Positions 13,453 to 25,045 of a stretch of DNA of 32,221 bases are shown here, in pieces. Numbering within the stretch: the first letter of the stretch is position 1; each line of letters begins with the position of its first letter. The notes beneath the pieces were generated by a model that saw only the letters and a list, made by a program, of their open reading frames with translations, was not told the origin of the DNA and did not search any database. The DNA comes from Saccoglossus kowalevskii (Eukaryota > Hemichordata > Enteropneusta > Harrimaniidae). Position numbers and translations under genes: made by a program. The stretch is taken from NCBI RefSeq assembly GCF_000003605.2, contig NW_003120922.1:374045-406265 (forward strand), written 5' to 3'.

Positions 13453-14429
13453 CCCACGCTCTGGAGCCGCGTAGTTAACCGGGCTTAATAGTAATTTGCT
13501 TTTAAGTACTCGGTGTCTGCAAACAATATTCCGCTTAATGACAATCCGACCGTTTCCATGTCGGATTTCATATTTATCCGTAGAAATGAACCGAGGGGAA
13601 ATGTCACAGGTCAGACCACCTCGGTATGGAAATTAGTACTAATTTCCCCAAACTGACTGTAATCGGAATTGCTTTCTCAGTAATGTGACAAAGGTTACAG
13701 TAAAGACGATGACCCCCACAGGCTGGCAACAGAATGTGATCTCGCTTAGCTCGTTCTTTATTCATTTCTGTGTTGATATACGGCAAAACATAACTTCTTA
13801 ATATTTCTCATAAAAAAGTGAATTATGAACAAAAAGGGGAAAAAAACAGCAATCATCATATCCGAATCTCATAACATATCTTTTATGTCATGTGACCTTA
13901 CGCGGGCAGTTCCCCGAGTTCTGTGTCATAACATTGAACGAATTAAATAATAGCAGACAGCGTCTAATTAGCATAACAATTATGATTATCTAAGACATGC
14001 AAATACGCGTTGCCTTAATTCTCGGTTACTGATAAACTTTGACATTTTGGTTATAAAAGCAAAACTAACAAAACTATAAATAGACATAATTTTAATATCA
14101 ATGACCTCCGCTGTATCAACTTTCCCCCACTCCCAAATGCTATTCCATGAATACAATATTATTACAATAATCAATATCTGTCGTCCCTTATTGGACGAGG
14201 AATTAATTCGACTCCTGGAGACATATTTTATTTTAGCAAACTTGTTATTTTTAGCATGCATGGTAATGCGTAACTGCACATTTATCTGACTTGACTCTCT
14301 TGCTGTCTGGGTTAAGTTGAAACTGTATGACGCATGCGCAGTGCAGAGGACAGTGTTCTCTCTATGTTGATACACTTTCAACGGTTTTATTTTTCGTATC
14401 ATCATGCTCGAATATTTTGCATTATTTTT

Positions 14430-14562
14430 TTAAAGGGCGGCAGTCGTGGCGCCGCGTTCTGTTCGATATGGGACTCATAGCGACGTACACAACGCGTGTA
14501 AAATACATTGTTTATTTACATAAAATTCGAACACGCGCTGCGCGAAAACCACCGCGCTTTAA
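14430..14562 (+). mobile_element. MITE, 125-bp family, copy 2, with TTAA at both ends
   Basis: The element 14434-14558 has TTAA on both sides. It matches copy 1 along its whole length with a few substitutions (for example ATGCCGCGTC against GCGCCGCGTT near the left end). Long shared runs include GATATGGGACTCATAGCGAC and AATACATTGTTTATTTACAT. Left terminal repeat AGGGCGG, right CCGCGCT. Confidence 0.75.
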
Positions 14563-14676
14563 TTAACGTACCGATGATATATTTCAGACTGAGGGCGAAG
14601 TGAACACGATCTCCCAATACACTCGACACACGTAATCCAACGGCCCAATAGATACAGATATACAAGGCGGTCGTGA

Positions 14677-14723
14677 TTAAATTATATTAAATTAAAATTA
14701 AATTAAATTAAAATTAAATTATT
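14677..14723. repeat. Degenerate ATTAA repeat tract
   Basis: Tandem ATTAAATTAAA-type units, about 47 bases, starting 115 bases past the second 125-bp MITE. A shorter TTTAA run lies at about 17426-17444. Confidence 0.7.
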
Positions 14724-15522
14724 AGTCCTATTCAAAGTTGAATTAAAAATTCATTATATGTTCTGCATAGTATTGATTATGGTGATGAAATTCATTGATT
14801 AATTCCTGGTGCCTCATTAAAAGAAACACGTGTATTTATTTTTTAAATGATATTCCCCATGTTTTTGATTTGAATATTTAAGTAATTGATAAAATTTGTA
14901 TCAAAATACTTTTACACTTAAGGTTATCGCGCGTCATAGTCACTCAGTAGTCTTGCCGATGTTTGTTTCATTAAGACAAACAATTGGTATATCATGATGT
15001 AGTGTAACTTTTTCTAATATATTGTTGCCATGGTTATTTTAACCTTTAAAACCTATATGGATATCAGGGTAGGCACGTGTCATCTTCGGAAAGCGATTAG
15101 ATTTTTCTGGAATACCGTAAGTCATCTGAGCAACTGGAGTTGGATTGAATTCAGACCGCACGAGTGATAATATATCGCATTGGCTTGTGTGAGGGTGACG
15201 TAGCTCCGGGGTCAAAGGTCAAACGAGGAGAACCCCATCTTCAAGTTGGGTTTTAATATCAACTGAATGCACTGTATGGAGTCAAACCATGACGTCATAT
15301 CTTCCACAGTGAAATCAATCCGTATAACAGCACTTATTTCTTCTTTTCTTAAAAGACACCAAAATAAAGTAGATAATTGGTTTCATGTCCGACAATAGAA
15401 TAATATATCTGTTACTTTGAGTTGCTTTGTTGTAAGTGAGGATTAATCTTCCGGTGAACTTTTGAAAAAAGGTCATTGTAGAAAAATCCAGAAACCTTAG
15501 GAATGGCAATTCGAAATTTTGG

Positions 15523-15559
<37 letters not shown>

Positions 15560-16085
15560 ATTCCACTTTCAGCTGTTCAATCATATCTAACAATAAATTC
15601 ACAGAAAAATAATCAAATCCAGAAACAAATTTACTCGAAAATATTTTTAGCGGGAAAAAATAAATTAAACGAAGATTAATGTCGTATGGAATAATTTCCG
15701 GGTACTTATTGATACTTAATGACTGCCGCAACGTTCTTCAATAACCATCACCACCTACGGCGCAAGAATGTTTCAACTCAAGACAAATATACGATGTTTT
15801 TAGTAATATCATCAACGGCCCACCCCCTGAGATGAACAGGGTAATTATGTCAGAATCACGCTACAGGCGTGCTATCTTGAATCGTTTATTATTTTTTGCA
15901 CATATGCATGAAAAGTCTGGAGTCGTATATAAACCCGTAAGATTTGATGAGCTGCTTCTTTTCCCAGTAACAGTGGCACTTAAGCAAATAATGACGTCAC
16001 GATCAGCAGGGTTGCGTTGCGTTGATGAGTACAGAGGATATTCACATTGCGTATATACAATAAAGACATGTTCATTTCTGTTCTA
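14724..16085. other. No supported gene
   Basis: CRE palindromes at 15290-15297 and 15992-15999, an X-box-like GTTGCCATGG at 15024-15033 and a TATATAAA at about 15926. The poly(A) tract is listed separately. Confidence 0.5.
15528..15558. repeat. Poly(A) tract, 31 A
   Basis: Longest homopolymer in the window. The minus-strand frame with a Phe run (15315-15731) simply reads through it. Confidence 0.9.
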
Positions 16086-16252
16086 TTAAAGCGGGAGCGT
16101 CGTCACCTGCGCACGCACGGGAATTGAGTCCCATGATGCGATGATAACAACACAAGTTGAGAACGCAAAGGCTCGTGGGTAGACGCTTGTTTGTAAACAA
16201 TTACACGCCATGGCCACCTGACGCATGTGTAGGTGAAGACTCCCCCGCTTCA
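16086..16252 (-). mobile_element. MITE, ~160-bp family, minus-strand copy
   Basis: The left end is TTAA then AGCGGGAGCGTCGTCACCTG; the right end is AGGTGAAGACTCCCCCGCT then TTCA, a mutated TTAA. Terminal inverted repeats are about 30 bp. The interior (reversed) carries the same TTTACAAACAAGCGTCTACC and GGGACTCAATTCCCG blocks as the copies at 30001 and 31043. Non-coding; a 190-codon minus frame crosses it by chance. Confidence 0.75.
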
Positions 16253-16393
16253 CGTTATACGTGCACCGTGAAATCGCAATCGAACTTCGTATTCCGACGC
16301 CAAAATGACGTAAACGCTTGCTTTTTCCGCATTGTGTTTTGATCGAGTTTTTGAAGCAAAATCTAGTCAAAGTGTCACAGTGGCAGCGTATCG

Positions 16394-16480
16394 GGTTCGA
16401 GACGGAATCCATGCAACGCGTACGAAGCGTATAACATATATATTGTATACGTGGAATTGAAACGCGCTGCGTGACGTCTG
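16394..16480 (+). mobile_element. Degenerate fragment related to the 125-bp MITE family
   Basis: Shared blocks in order with the two intact copies: GTTCGA, a CAACGCGT block, a GTATAC/TTGTATAC-like middle, then GGAATTGAAACGCGCTGCG against GGAATTCGAACACGCGCTGCG. No TTAA ends. It lies 142 bases from the larger MITE at 16086-16252. Confidence 0.45.
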
Positions 16481-16489
16481 TCACGTTTG

Positions 16490-17911
16490 TAACTACTTGG
16501 ATGGAGTCATGGCGCCAAATATAAGACAGTCCACATTCTCGACTACGTAAATAAATAATCAAGTCACATGGTATAACGTGACGACTTTCGAAACGAAGGA
16601 CGATTCCTCTTTGGACACATAAAAGAAAACACGTCGCTTCTGTATGTGGTTCGTACATTTACGTGGTTTGATGATGTAATTTCCGGAAGTATCAAATTAA
16701 CATATACAGCGTGCACGGGAATAGACACCTAAAATAAAAGGGTACTAGAAGTATCCAAGGGGATCTTATTTCCTTTCAAGGATTGTTGAAAGCACTTAAA
16801 GACCATATTTTAAAAATGAAGTCTGATAATCGATAGCTTATATTGCCGTACTTGAACGCGTTTGTCTCTTTACCACTCAAAACAAATCACCCGAAACGGT
16901 CGATGAGATTCAAACGCGTAGCCATAATCAATTGAATTGTCTCCGTTCACGTGATATAGGCGCGTTCAGGTTGAGCACATGTTTATATAAAAAAATATTT
17001 TTGTTATTACTACGTGCATAATCAATATAGTGTTCAAGAAATTGGTTCGAATAACGACGAGTATTCATAGAAAAAGTCGGTTGATTAATTGCAAATCCAA
17101 GTTAATAAAAAGGATGTTCATTGATTGGCTAGCTGAATAAATAAATAAATATAAAGGCAGATTGGGCAGTCTGTAAGCCGTTGTCGAATATACCACACTA
17201 TGCAGACGAACGCATTACGATTTTCTTGATGTCCTCGATACAATAATGAACGATGCAGTTTAGCGAGATTCATTCTTTATTTTAGTTTTTGTAAAATCAT
17301 TTATTTTCACTGAAATTTAATTTTCATTATTTTGGATGACTATATATCTCTGGTTTTGAATAACCCGGCAGTGAAGCAATGAGATGTTATTGTTACTGTT
17401 GTTATTCTACATGTTCACTTAGCGATTTAATTTAATTTAATTTAGCGATTTTTACTTATCAACGAAAATAAAGAAGTTTAAAAAACATCGAATAACTAAT
17501 GTGTTTACACCAATCTTCAAAAATGTCGTGATAGAACGAAAATTAAAACAAAAAAAAAGTACTTTTGTCAACTTCCGATTATATTATTCCTGCTGTATCG
17601 GAAGTTACTGCAATAACTGGCGACACAATCGCTGACATATCGTGTACTTCAGTTAATTCAATCACAGCTGAGAAATTGGCAATTTCATTTGAACGTAATA
17701 CGAGACTCGTCATATGTGATGTCTTTAAAACTATATCCTGTCAATCGATTAACATAACACTGCACTTCCGTCTTACTTCTTCGTGATTGCTGGTCGATTG
17801 TTCAACGACACTCACCCTTGGCCCGAGAAATTGATGTCGTGCTCTTGGGTGCGAGGCTTTTGCGTCATTTGGAACGCCGTTGCCTAGTTACCGACTGCAT
17901 TGCAGTCTAGT
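16490..17911. other. No gene seen
   Basis: AT-rich; the 73-codon frame at 17565-17786 is not recognisable. Contains a block at 17280-17335 resembling the element at 17912-18094. Confidence 0.5.
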
Positions 17912-18094
17912 TTACTATAAAATACTTTATTTTCTCTTGAGATTTATTTTCACTATTTTTGCTGGAGGGATGAATCGGTGGAAATAAAATCCACTCAAAA
18001 TAGCATTTTTCCTACATGAAAATAAACTTAATATGAAAATACAAAGCAGCCAAAATACAACTATTTGCAGCTAAAATAATGTATTTTACAGTAA
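17912..18094. mobile_element. Candidate MITE with TTACT(A/G)TAAAATAC terminal inverted repeats
   Basis: The left end TTACTATAAAATAC (17912-17925) and right end GTATTTTACAGTAA (18081-18094) are inverted repeats with one mismatch, followed inward by TTATTTT on both sides. The interior is made of ATTTTC/AAAATA-rich blocks. A related AT-rich block lies at 17280-17335. No clear target duplication; unrelated to the TTAA families. Confidence 0.4.
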
Positions 18095-18205
18095 TGTAAT
18101 GTCCGGTTTAAAGTCTTTATGCAAGAAAAGGGTATATCTATGCGTTTCGATGAATATACTGAGTCCGCTATCGAAATTGTACTACCAGCGAATAGACGAG
18201 TTGCG

Positions 18206-18247
18206 GGTTGAAGCTCAGACTAGTAATACACTAGTCTGAGGTTGAAG
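18206..18247. repeat. Perfect 11-bp-arm hairpin framed by direct repeats
   Basis: CTCAGACTAGT (18214-18224), loop AATAC, ACTAGTCTGAG (18230-18240). GTTGAAG stands directly on both sides, 8 bp as GGTTGAAG if one base is shared. It resembles a tiny foldback insertion with a target duplication. Confidence 0.6.
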
Positions 18248-18249
18248 TA

Positions 18250-20900
18250 ACACGTGCAATTTTGTGGCCGAGTACTACGTCATACATTCTATGAACATGT
18301 ATGAATTATTTTTTACTGTGATTTTACAATTATCGTAATAGACCCCATATGATTCATGTTGTTATTGTCGATAAAGAGGTCATTAAAAGGTCAAAGTGGA
18401 TCGATTGATTCTACTCAAATACAATAACCTTGGGAACCACTTGAAAATTTCCCAGATGACCATCACAAAATAAACTAGCATATATATTTGTTTTCAAGAA
18501 AATATGACCAACACCTGTACACAGTACACAATTATACCTAATCGGTTTCCAAAATTAACTAAATCAAATGCGCTCAATGTCGAACTAGTAAAAACATGAT
18601 TGACAAATTATGTTACAAGAGGTAAAGCTTAGTAATTTGTGTTGCACGATCTAGAAACTCGGTCCAAATTTGACAATTATTTGTTTTTTGAATAAACTTG
18701 ACACTATTTTCGACACATACGACGGCCTCGTTTAGACGGACACATTTATAAGAAATAGGGGTATGGTTGAATTTGCTTCATTTTCGGGACTGTGATGATA
18801 CCGCTGATATGAACCTGAAACAAAATATGGTGTTTTGTTATCATTTGTTATTATTATTATTAATATTATTATTTTTATTGCATACATTTTATTTATTGCA
18901 TAACCTTGTGCGCTGACATAATGATAAACAAAACTTTAAAACACTCCCAGTAAATAAATATTAATTATATAAAAAAAATAATCATTAAATACATATTATA
19001 AGAAAATGATGGACAAAACGTAAAATAAGAAAGAAAGCCCGAACTAAGATATTATTTTAATCCACTTGTTAGTATGAACTATTTAATTGTAAAAGCTATA
19101 CAAATAACGCTATTAAAAAGTACACGTCACATGTAAAGACTGTGTGAAATTATATTATCCAACGTGTTAGGATTTTGGCCCACAACTTGTGTAATATGAC
19201 GCGGAATTACTAAAAAGTGTCACTACAAGCTTGGGCGGAGTGTATTGCCGGTCAATGATATGGTAATTTCCTCTGACGTGTGGAGATAACTCACTGTTAC
19301 ATACAACTTAATTTGCAGTCTTTTTCTCTGCTACCCTTTCTCCCTGTAATCGAATCAAAAATATCAGACGAGAATTATGTTACTTCTTTTTTTCTTCAAA
19401 TTATTAAATTCTATATCATCTTTGTGAAGCGTGTACGTCATTTCCGGTACAACGCGACTGATTTCTTCTGCCATTGTCCCCGTAATTTGATCATCGTTAC
19501 CACTTAACCACACAAGTATTAAAACGTGTACATGAGTCATGTAGGTTATTGAAAACGATAAATAAAGGTGAAACGAAGTTTACAGAAATGAAGGAAAGTA
19601 CAATTATATAATTGAAATAGAGGAAAGAATATTGATAGCAAAAAAATGCTTTAACGAGAAAGAAGACTGTGAACATTCTATCATGATAACGCAATGTTGC
19701 TATGGGAAATTCCCTTGCACGAGTATGACGTCACATGCGGTTTAGCACACGTAATATGCGTAACCAAAAGGAGGAATGGTCTGCGGACATGTGTCGTGGC
19801 CATTTACAGCCAACAACTGTCCCTTGAAAACGCGCACTCGAGAGTAAGTTTTTAAATATTTTTAAGCACCGATCACTAGAAAATGATTTAATTTGCTAAT
19901 ATTGTGAAGTAAGGTAGTGTAACTAGAACAAAAAGGTATGATACAGAAAAAAAGATTACAGTAGACAAATGTGTATATACGGATATACGGAGTATTTACG
20001 ATATGAAAAAAGAAAGGTTCACAGACTAGGCCACAGTTTTAATTAGTAATCCAACACAGCTCCAAGCACGAAATGAGATTGATGACTCTAGTGGGATTTT
20101 ATGTAAACAGTAAATTTTCCATTCAATGTTTGGGGCTACATGGCAAGGTTTTTGCGATCATCATCATCCTATCATAGTGGCATTATAGCAATTTCATGTC
20201 ACCCTGCCCAGTCGTACCCATTCACTTGCAGAACTTAATGCCGGCAAGGCACTTTCATGAAGATTCTTTTTGAGAGAGAAAAAAATGATGAAATCGGATT
20301 TGTAATTTAACAATACCTCATTTTAGTGGTGATTTGTTCATTGCATTATCAGTGCCTATTGAACTTGCGTATTTTTTTAGAATTGCCAAAACATTGTCCG
20401 TTGTGGTATAATGATGGTTTGTTATCACGTGACACACACACATTATATAGCAACACTTTCCTATTTTTCGATTTTACGTCAACATCGTATTATCAGTTGC
20501 GGTTTCACTCCACAATTATAATTTGTTTCAAGGTGCGACTCTTTTATTTAATGGAACACAAGAAAATACAATCTCTTGGGATGTGAGTGTACTATTCGAT
20601 TTAAAACTATACAAAACACTCTTTGTTATTTGAATCTTGGGCGTTCGACTTATTTCTAGTCACTGTGTGTGTAAAAATAGCTCTGCTTTATAAGATTGTA
20701 GCTGCTGACACTATGAGTGTTTAATTGTATTATTACACCTCAAGCGTGTAACATTAAAATGAAATTTTGATAAAACCGCTGCCATTTTCATCTTTTAGTA
20801 AGGCTATCATTTTACTTTTAATGGAAGAAACACACAAGCATTAATGCTCGAAGGGTCATTTGCTATGTAATAACGCCGCAGGCAGAAGTACGAGGTTCAA
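18250..20900. other. No gene seen
   Basis: Very AT-rich. Only a CRE palindrome (19726-19733) stands out. Frames at 19280-19507 and 20326-20586 have no domain. Confidence 0.55.
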
Positions 20901-21317
20901 TTTAAATTTGAAAAGTAATAAATAAGTGCCAAATTTGTCGTTCCAAATCAAAGTGCGGTGCGGCGGTGATCGAATTTCGTGTACTAGTACTACATTATGT
21001 AATTTACACGCGTTATATAGTGGGACCCACACCGAATACCACGAGGCACGACGACTGTGGCGTTGTAACTTTCGGTCTCGGACCAATAATAAAGGTACGA
21101 TATCTCAGCAATTAAAGCGATCGCGAGAGGCGCCATTTGTGATGAAAAACAGTTATAATAACTGGCATAAGGCGTCCGTTATCGCGCCCTCTTTCGACGA
21201 GCTCTGCTGTGACGCAAATGGGCATGGAACCATTCACACCATTATTATTGTTTAAATTATAAGTGTCGAACGACTGAACAAAAAAAAAATATTTTTATAT
21301 CTGAACGCAAGTACCTC

Positions 21318-21367
21318 ACCAATCAACGTTATATGACGTCACAGACACGCTTTGTTGCTAGAGGGCG
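21318..21367 (+). promoter_or_regulatory. CCAAT box, CRE palindrome and CTCF-like core together
   Basis: ACCAATCA (about 21318), TGACGTCA (21334-21341) and TAGAGGGCG (21359-21367) lie within 50 bases. A CpG-rich open frame follows to 21558. This could be a promoter or insulator; no transcript can be assigned. Confidence 0.35.
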
Positions 21368-21950
21368 CGACTTTAAGTGTATTAGGTATATCAGGTGATA
21401 CGGCGCCGCGGAGCATAGAAAGAGAGCATTGTCTACTCTTAATCGAATCAATATATAACGGCCTCACAAAAGCTGACGATACGGCTGGGCACGTGACTCG
21501 CGGTAAAAGGTTTCATATTGATTTCGCAGCTGATGGTAAAAAGACGGTGAAATTGTGAAATACCAAATGGTGTCTCACTAGTGTCAGCTAAATTATTTGA
21601 TCGATTCTAGAAGCGACTTGCCACTTATATTAATTATCGGTCCCACGCTCGTCCGGATGACGCTGGGCAGGCGGCGGCAAGTAGTGTGGAAAGAAAGTGC
21701 TTCCCAAGAACGTGCTCAGCTGGAATTACTTTTATATTAGTAAACTAATGGAAAAAAATGCTCGAGAAAATCAAAATTAATAAACAGTAAATCAGTAATA
21801 ATCAGAAAATCAAAATTAATAAAATCAGTAAACAAGGAAACAAATTGAGAAGAGCGAGGCATTCCAACGATCACAAGTACATTAAAACGATCGCGTAAAT
21901 GCCCACAGAAATCTACTTTCAGTGTGTATAGTGAATATATTTTTATTCAG

Positions 21951-22192
21951 ATATAGTTCATCTAAACGATACCCAGGTTGATTTGTCGCCTGCCATTATG
22001 CGGCTAGACGTGTTGAGAGGCGACTCTTACAAAACTCGTCGTTTAACGACAGTCGGTCGAAAGCGCGATAAAACACAATATGCGTCATCGTCGTTGAATC
22101 ATTCAGTGACGTTAAAACGGAACATTCTGCTAGACATGTCAAGTATTACTCCCCCAAGGGAAAACGAGTACTTTCCCGAGTTGGACTTATGA
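21951..22192 (+). CDS. Candidate terminal coding exon, unidentified
   Basis: Possible 3'-terminal exon, plus strand. An acceptor-like run (ATATATTTTTATTCAG) ends at 21950; from there one frame stays open, entered in phase 1, to TGA at 22190-22192, about 80 residues. The product is basic in its first half (YKTRRLTTVGRKRDKTQ) and Ser/Pro/acidic at the end (SSITPPRENEYFPELDL), a texture common at real protein C termini. No ATG is needed if it is an internal or terminal exon; the first Met is well inside. No AATAAA lies close behind and no upstream exon was identified, although a 60-codon frame ending at 21558 lies in the same CpG-rich tract. No family recognised; chance remains quite possible. 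Confidence 0.25.
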
Positions 22193-22423
22193 GTATCGCC
22201 ATTCTGTTGTGAAATCAGGGGAGTACCTCGTTTGTTAACATACAATAGCTTCACTGTAATTAATTATTGTAAGCAAAGTATGTAGAGATTGAGAAGAATT
22301 CTAAATTTAAAAGTTTGCTTCAGTCGCTTATCGCATGATTATTCATTTTTGTGATACGGTTGTTGATACCTAACCGCAATAGTCCGTTGCTTCGTTTTGT
22401 TCAATCAGACTTAGTGAAAATAC

Positions 22424-22468
22424 TATGGCCATCTCACGCATGCGCATGTGACGACTCTCCCGCTTTAA
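22424..22468 (-). mobile_element. MITE, ~160-bp family, terminal fragment
   Basis: ATGGCCATCTCACGCATGCG followed by CATGTGACGACTCTCCCGCT and TTAA (22465-22468) equals the reverse complement of one end of the family. The rest of the element is absent or too diverged to see. Confidence 0.6.
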
Positions 22469-22559
22469 TGCTGTACTCCAGCATTTTTCGACTTTCCGGC
22501 ATTTTAAAAATCCTCCAAAAAATACAAGAATCGAATTAAATACGTATTTGAATATTATT

Positions 22560-22868
22560 TTATTGTGCCCATTTCCACCATAATGCAGATCTATTGCCAG
22601 CAAATGCGATATATGTTCTATGTAAACAAAATCCGAATGCTGTTAAATCGAGTGTTAATCCAGTCACGACTAACTTGATGTGACGAATGACAAAGTGATT
22701 GTAAAACCGTACTTGTATGCCAAAAATAGATTTCCTATCAATTTGCTTAGCATCCAGTTTCTCTTCTGCAATGCTGTCAAACACTTTCGTCACGAAACCA
22801 GGACGATATCGTCTCTTTACTGTAATCTCTGAAAGTACTAGCTTTAATCCAAGTGGCATTGTCTCCAT
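22560..22868 (-). CDS. Candidate small single-pass membrane protein, 102 aa, family not recognised
   Basis: Unspliced minus-strand frame from ATG at 22868 to TAA at 22560-22562. Seen: strong start context (TACCATGGAG); a basic N-terminal third (KRRYRPGF at about 18-25); a charged middle (EEKLDAKQIDRKS, 35-47); one hydrophobic stretch at about 66-82 (LVVTGLTLDLTAFGFCL); and a Trp-rich C terminus ending WWKWAQ. Codon use looks coding-like and the opposite strand carries a 93-codon shadow. An AATAAA overlaps the stop codon, which would leave a very short 3'UTR. A basic N terminus plus one membrane span suits a small mitochondrial inner-membrane or ER protein, but I could not match a family; resemblances to ATP synthase f or NDUFB1 were too weak to use. 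It could be an intronless gene, a retrocopy or a chance ORF. Confidence 0.4.
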   Translation of the reverse strand: METMPLGLKLVLSEITVKRRYRPGFVTKVFDSIAEEKLDAKQIDRKSIFGIQVRFYNHFVIRHIKLVVTGLTLDLTAFGFCLHRTYIAFAGNRSALWWKWAQ

Positions 22869-22879
22869 GGTAACGCACT

Positions 22880-24650
22880 ATGTTTATTCGCTGCTCCCTT
22901 CGTCGTCTTTCACAACTCGCCGCTTTCGCTACAAAGGTTATAATTACCGAACAGCCTATCGCGTGTCAATTAAAGCATTCTCCACATCAGCTGTGTAAAC
23001 GTGCCCATCCACCGATCAAACACCGTTCACACCCACGGACATACGCTCCCCATCATTATCTCTGAAATGAAACACAGCAGCGAATATAAGAAGAAGAATG
23101 GTGCCACAATGTCTGCATCTGTCTGTATGTTGCTGCGAGTGATGGTCTAGTTCGGCCTACTGAAGAGTTTTCTCAGCTTCGTTTACGCAAATATCGTATC
23201 GTAAAAAACAAATAAAGAACTCATGTCTCGAACATTAGAACTTCGGTGTGTTACTAGATTGCTTGTTTGTAGATTGATATTATAGTATACACGTGTATGG
23301 TGGAGATAAACTATTTTGTTCTTGTGTATATATACTTGTATATTTAATTTTTGGCGATATACATTTAAAATTTTAAAAAAGCCTCAGGCTTGTACTTTTG
23401 TAACTGGAAATATTAACAACAATCACGTGACTTAGATATTTATTTTAATGACGGTGAACAGCGGGTCCAAACAATAGACCACTTTCCCGGAAGTAGCAAA
23501 ACTGGGTTGCAAAAATACTCCTGCCTTGTCATGGCGGAAAATACAAACATGTCAGTTTGCTGATAGTCGATAGAAAAGAATTTTATTGCTGTTACGTTAA
23601 TTGGTACACCCAGAAGCACAATATCACGCGTGCAAGTTAACGTTACACCCCAAAAAGGCATGCGCGCGCATGCGAAAAGCCGTATCTTCTATTTTCGGGA
23701 AAGTCGTCTATAGTATAGTGATAATCGTTGTGTCGTCACAGGAAGCGCTGTCCCAGCACAGACCTGTGTCATATGACGCCTTAATAGCCGATTTTGGCTA
23801 AAATAGCGCTCCGCCGGCTCTTAACGTGTTTATACACGGAACTTGATATTGCTTTTCACAGTTTAAGTTGCTTAATATTTTTAGTGAAATATTGTTTAGT
23901 GAGTGAAATAGTAATGTCATAAATAATTCAATTTTCGAAACAACAGAAACTAACACATAATAACGATAATTTGTATTTGAAGTTCTAAAGTACTTGCGTA
24001 ATTTCCGGTTTTAACTAGTTCGAAAATATAACTTGAACTCGATAAAATCACGCATATAACGTCTTCTGAATCAGACACTAGAAGCGTAAACTTGTTGCAA
24101 ATATGCGGAATTTAGGCCCAGTTTGTTTTTACAAGTTTTCTAAGTTTCATTTATCATTATTTAGTAAACAGGCCCATGAAACGATTTATTAAATCTGCAA
24201 AATACGTGGCAATCGACGAGAACTTTCGAAACGTTCGAAGTTTCGAACAAAGTCCCGGCACACCTTGCGCGATGTGCGTCAGATCGGTGTAGAAGACGCC
24301 GATCTGCAGCGTCAATGTATTGGCTGGTTCCCGCCTCAAGTGTAATGGTGTACCAAGCCACAAGAGGCCGGTAACTAGTAACGAATCCGGCATTCCGATT
24401 GGTCCATCACTTTTTCGTTGCTTGTTCTATTTCCCTTGGTTACCTGGCGTCATCGCTTGCGCTCGTGGCCGTTCAGAGGTTTCCTTTTACTTTCGAAAGT
24501 TGGGCGAATAAAAAACTTGTTATAAATTTGCACAGAAACAGTGAGGAATTTCAGAAAAATCTCAAATATGTAAATCTAAGCAGGCAGTATGTATGAGCAT
24601 GGCTTTATTGTAGTGTTACAGACACGTTTACGTAGAACGAAACTTGAAAT
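22880..24650. other. No supported gene
   Basis: The CpG-rich part at 22880-23050 would be the 5' side of the minus-strand ORF at 22560-22868. Overlapping minus frames at 24157-24393 are not recognisable. ATTGG (CCAAT type) at about 24398. Confidence 0.45.
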
Positions 24651-24654
24651 GTTT

Positions 24655-24725
24655 TCAAATTACGTCACTCAGTCACGTTCCTTCCGGCCGGAAAACCGGT
24701 CCAAATGGAACAATATGGCGATTAC
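24655..24725 (+). promoter_or_regulatory. Housekeeping-type promoter motif cluster (CRE half-site, ETS palindrome, YY1-like)
   Basis: In 71 bases there are TTACGTCAC (CRE-like), the palindromic double ETS site TTCCGGCCGGAA (about 24682-24693) and CAATATGGCG (YY1-like; the ATG opens a 32-codon frame to TAG at 24811). YY1 plus ETS close to a start site is typical of TATA-less animal promoters. Neither strand nor target is certain; the insulin-like gene begins about 750 bases downstream. Confidence 0.35.
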
Positions 24726-24810
24726 TAGTTACCTGCGTCCTACTGGCCATTCGCCGGGAACCAGCGAACGTCAATGTAGTGATGATTTATTTGCTCAAGC
24801 GCGTCGTCGC

Positions 24811-24819
24811 TAGAGGGCG
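24811..24819 (+). promoter_or_regulatory. CTCF-like core
   Basis: TAGAGGGCG within GCTAGAGGGCGCAG; same core as 21359-21367 and 29156-29164. It lies 650 bases upstream of the insulin-like start. Confidence 0.35.
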
Positions 24820-25019
24820 CAGTCGGCTATCATTGTTCGTTGCGCAATCGAACGAAACTATCCCTGGGCTATCCGTCACATAATGACATCAAATGTTACG
24901 GGAAAGTATTTATTTGTAAGCAACCAATTACCAGGGAACACGAGTTTTAGCTTTGAGAAACCAGAGGGCTGTCCAAGTTGGCATTAGCGTTGCTATAACA
25001 ATCGGGGTATCTGATACTA

Positions 25020-25045
25020 TCCTCGGGGGCGGAGCAACGTCACAG
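25020..25045. promoter_or_regulatory. GC box next to CRE-like element
   Basis: CCTCGGGGGCGGAGC (Sp1/KLF-like) is followed at once by AACGTCAC (CRE-like). It lies 410 bases upstream of the insulin-like start codon inside a CpG-rich 137-codon chance frame (24953-25366). It could be the proximal promoter; CAC|GTAAGA at 25207-25215 is a possible donor for a 5'UTR exon. Inference only. Confidence 0.3.

Larger units (their letters stand above)
10150..14429. other. No supported gene
   Basis: The 142-codon plus frame at 11112-11540 has no domain and a matching shadow. About 11590-11760 has GGTCACGTGCC (USF/TFE-type E box) and a TATATTAAAA, a weak promoter candidate. Two homopolymer tracts. Confidence 0.5.

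Noticed and set aside
15315-15731. 138-codon minus-strand frame with a poly-Phe run
   Set aside because: Reads through the 31-A tract; no domain.
16394-16412. GGTTCGAGACGGAATCC as a tRNA T-arm/B box
   Set aside because: No A box or stems at tRNA spacing; the stretch aligns to the 125-bp MITE.
16086-16658. 190-codon minus-strand open frame, the longest in the window
   Set aside because: It runs through the ~160-bp MITE and the degenerate 125-bp MITE fragment, has no domain, and its composition follows the repeats.
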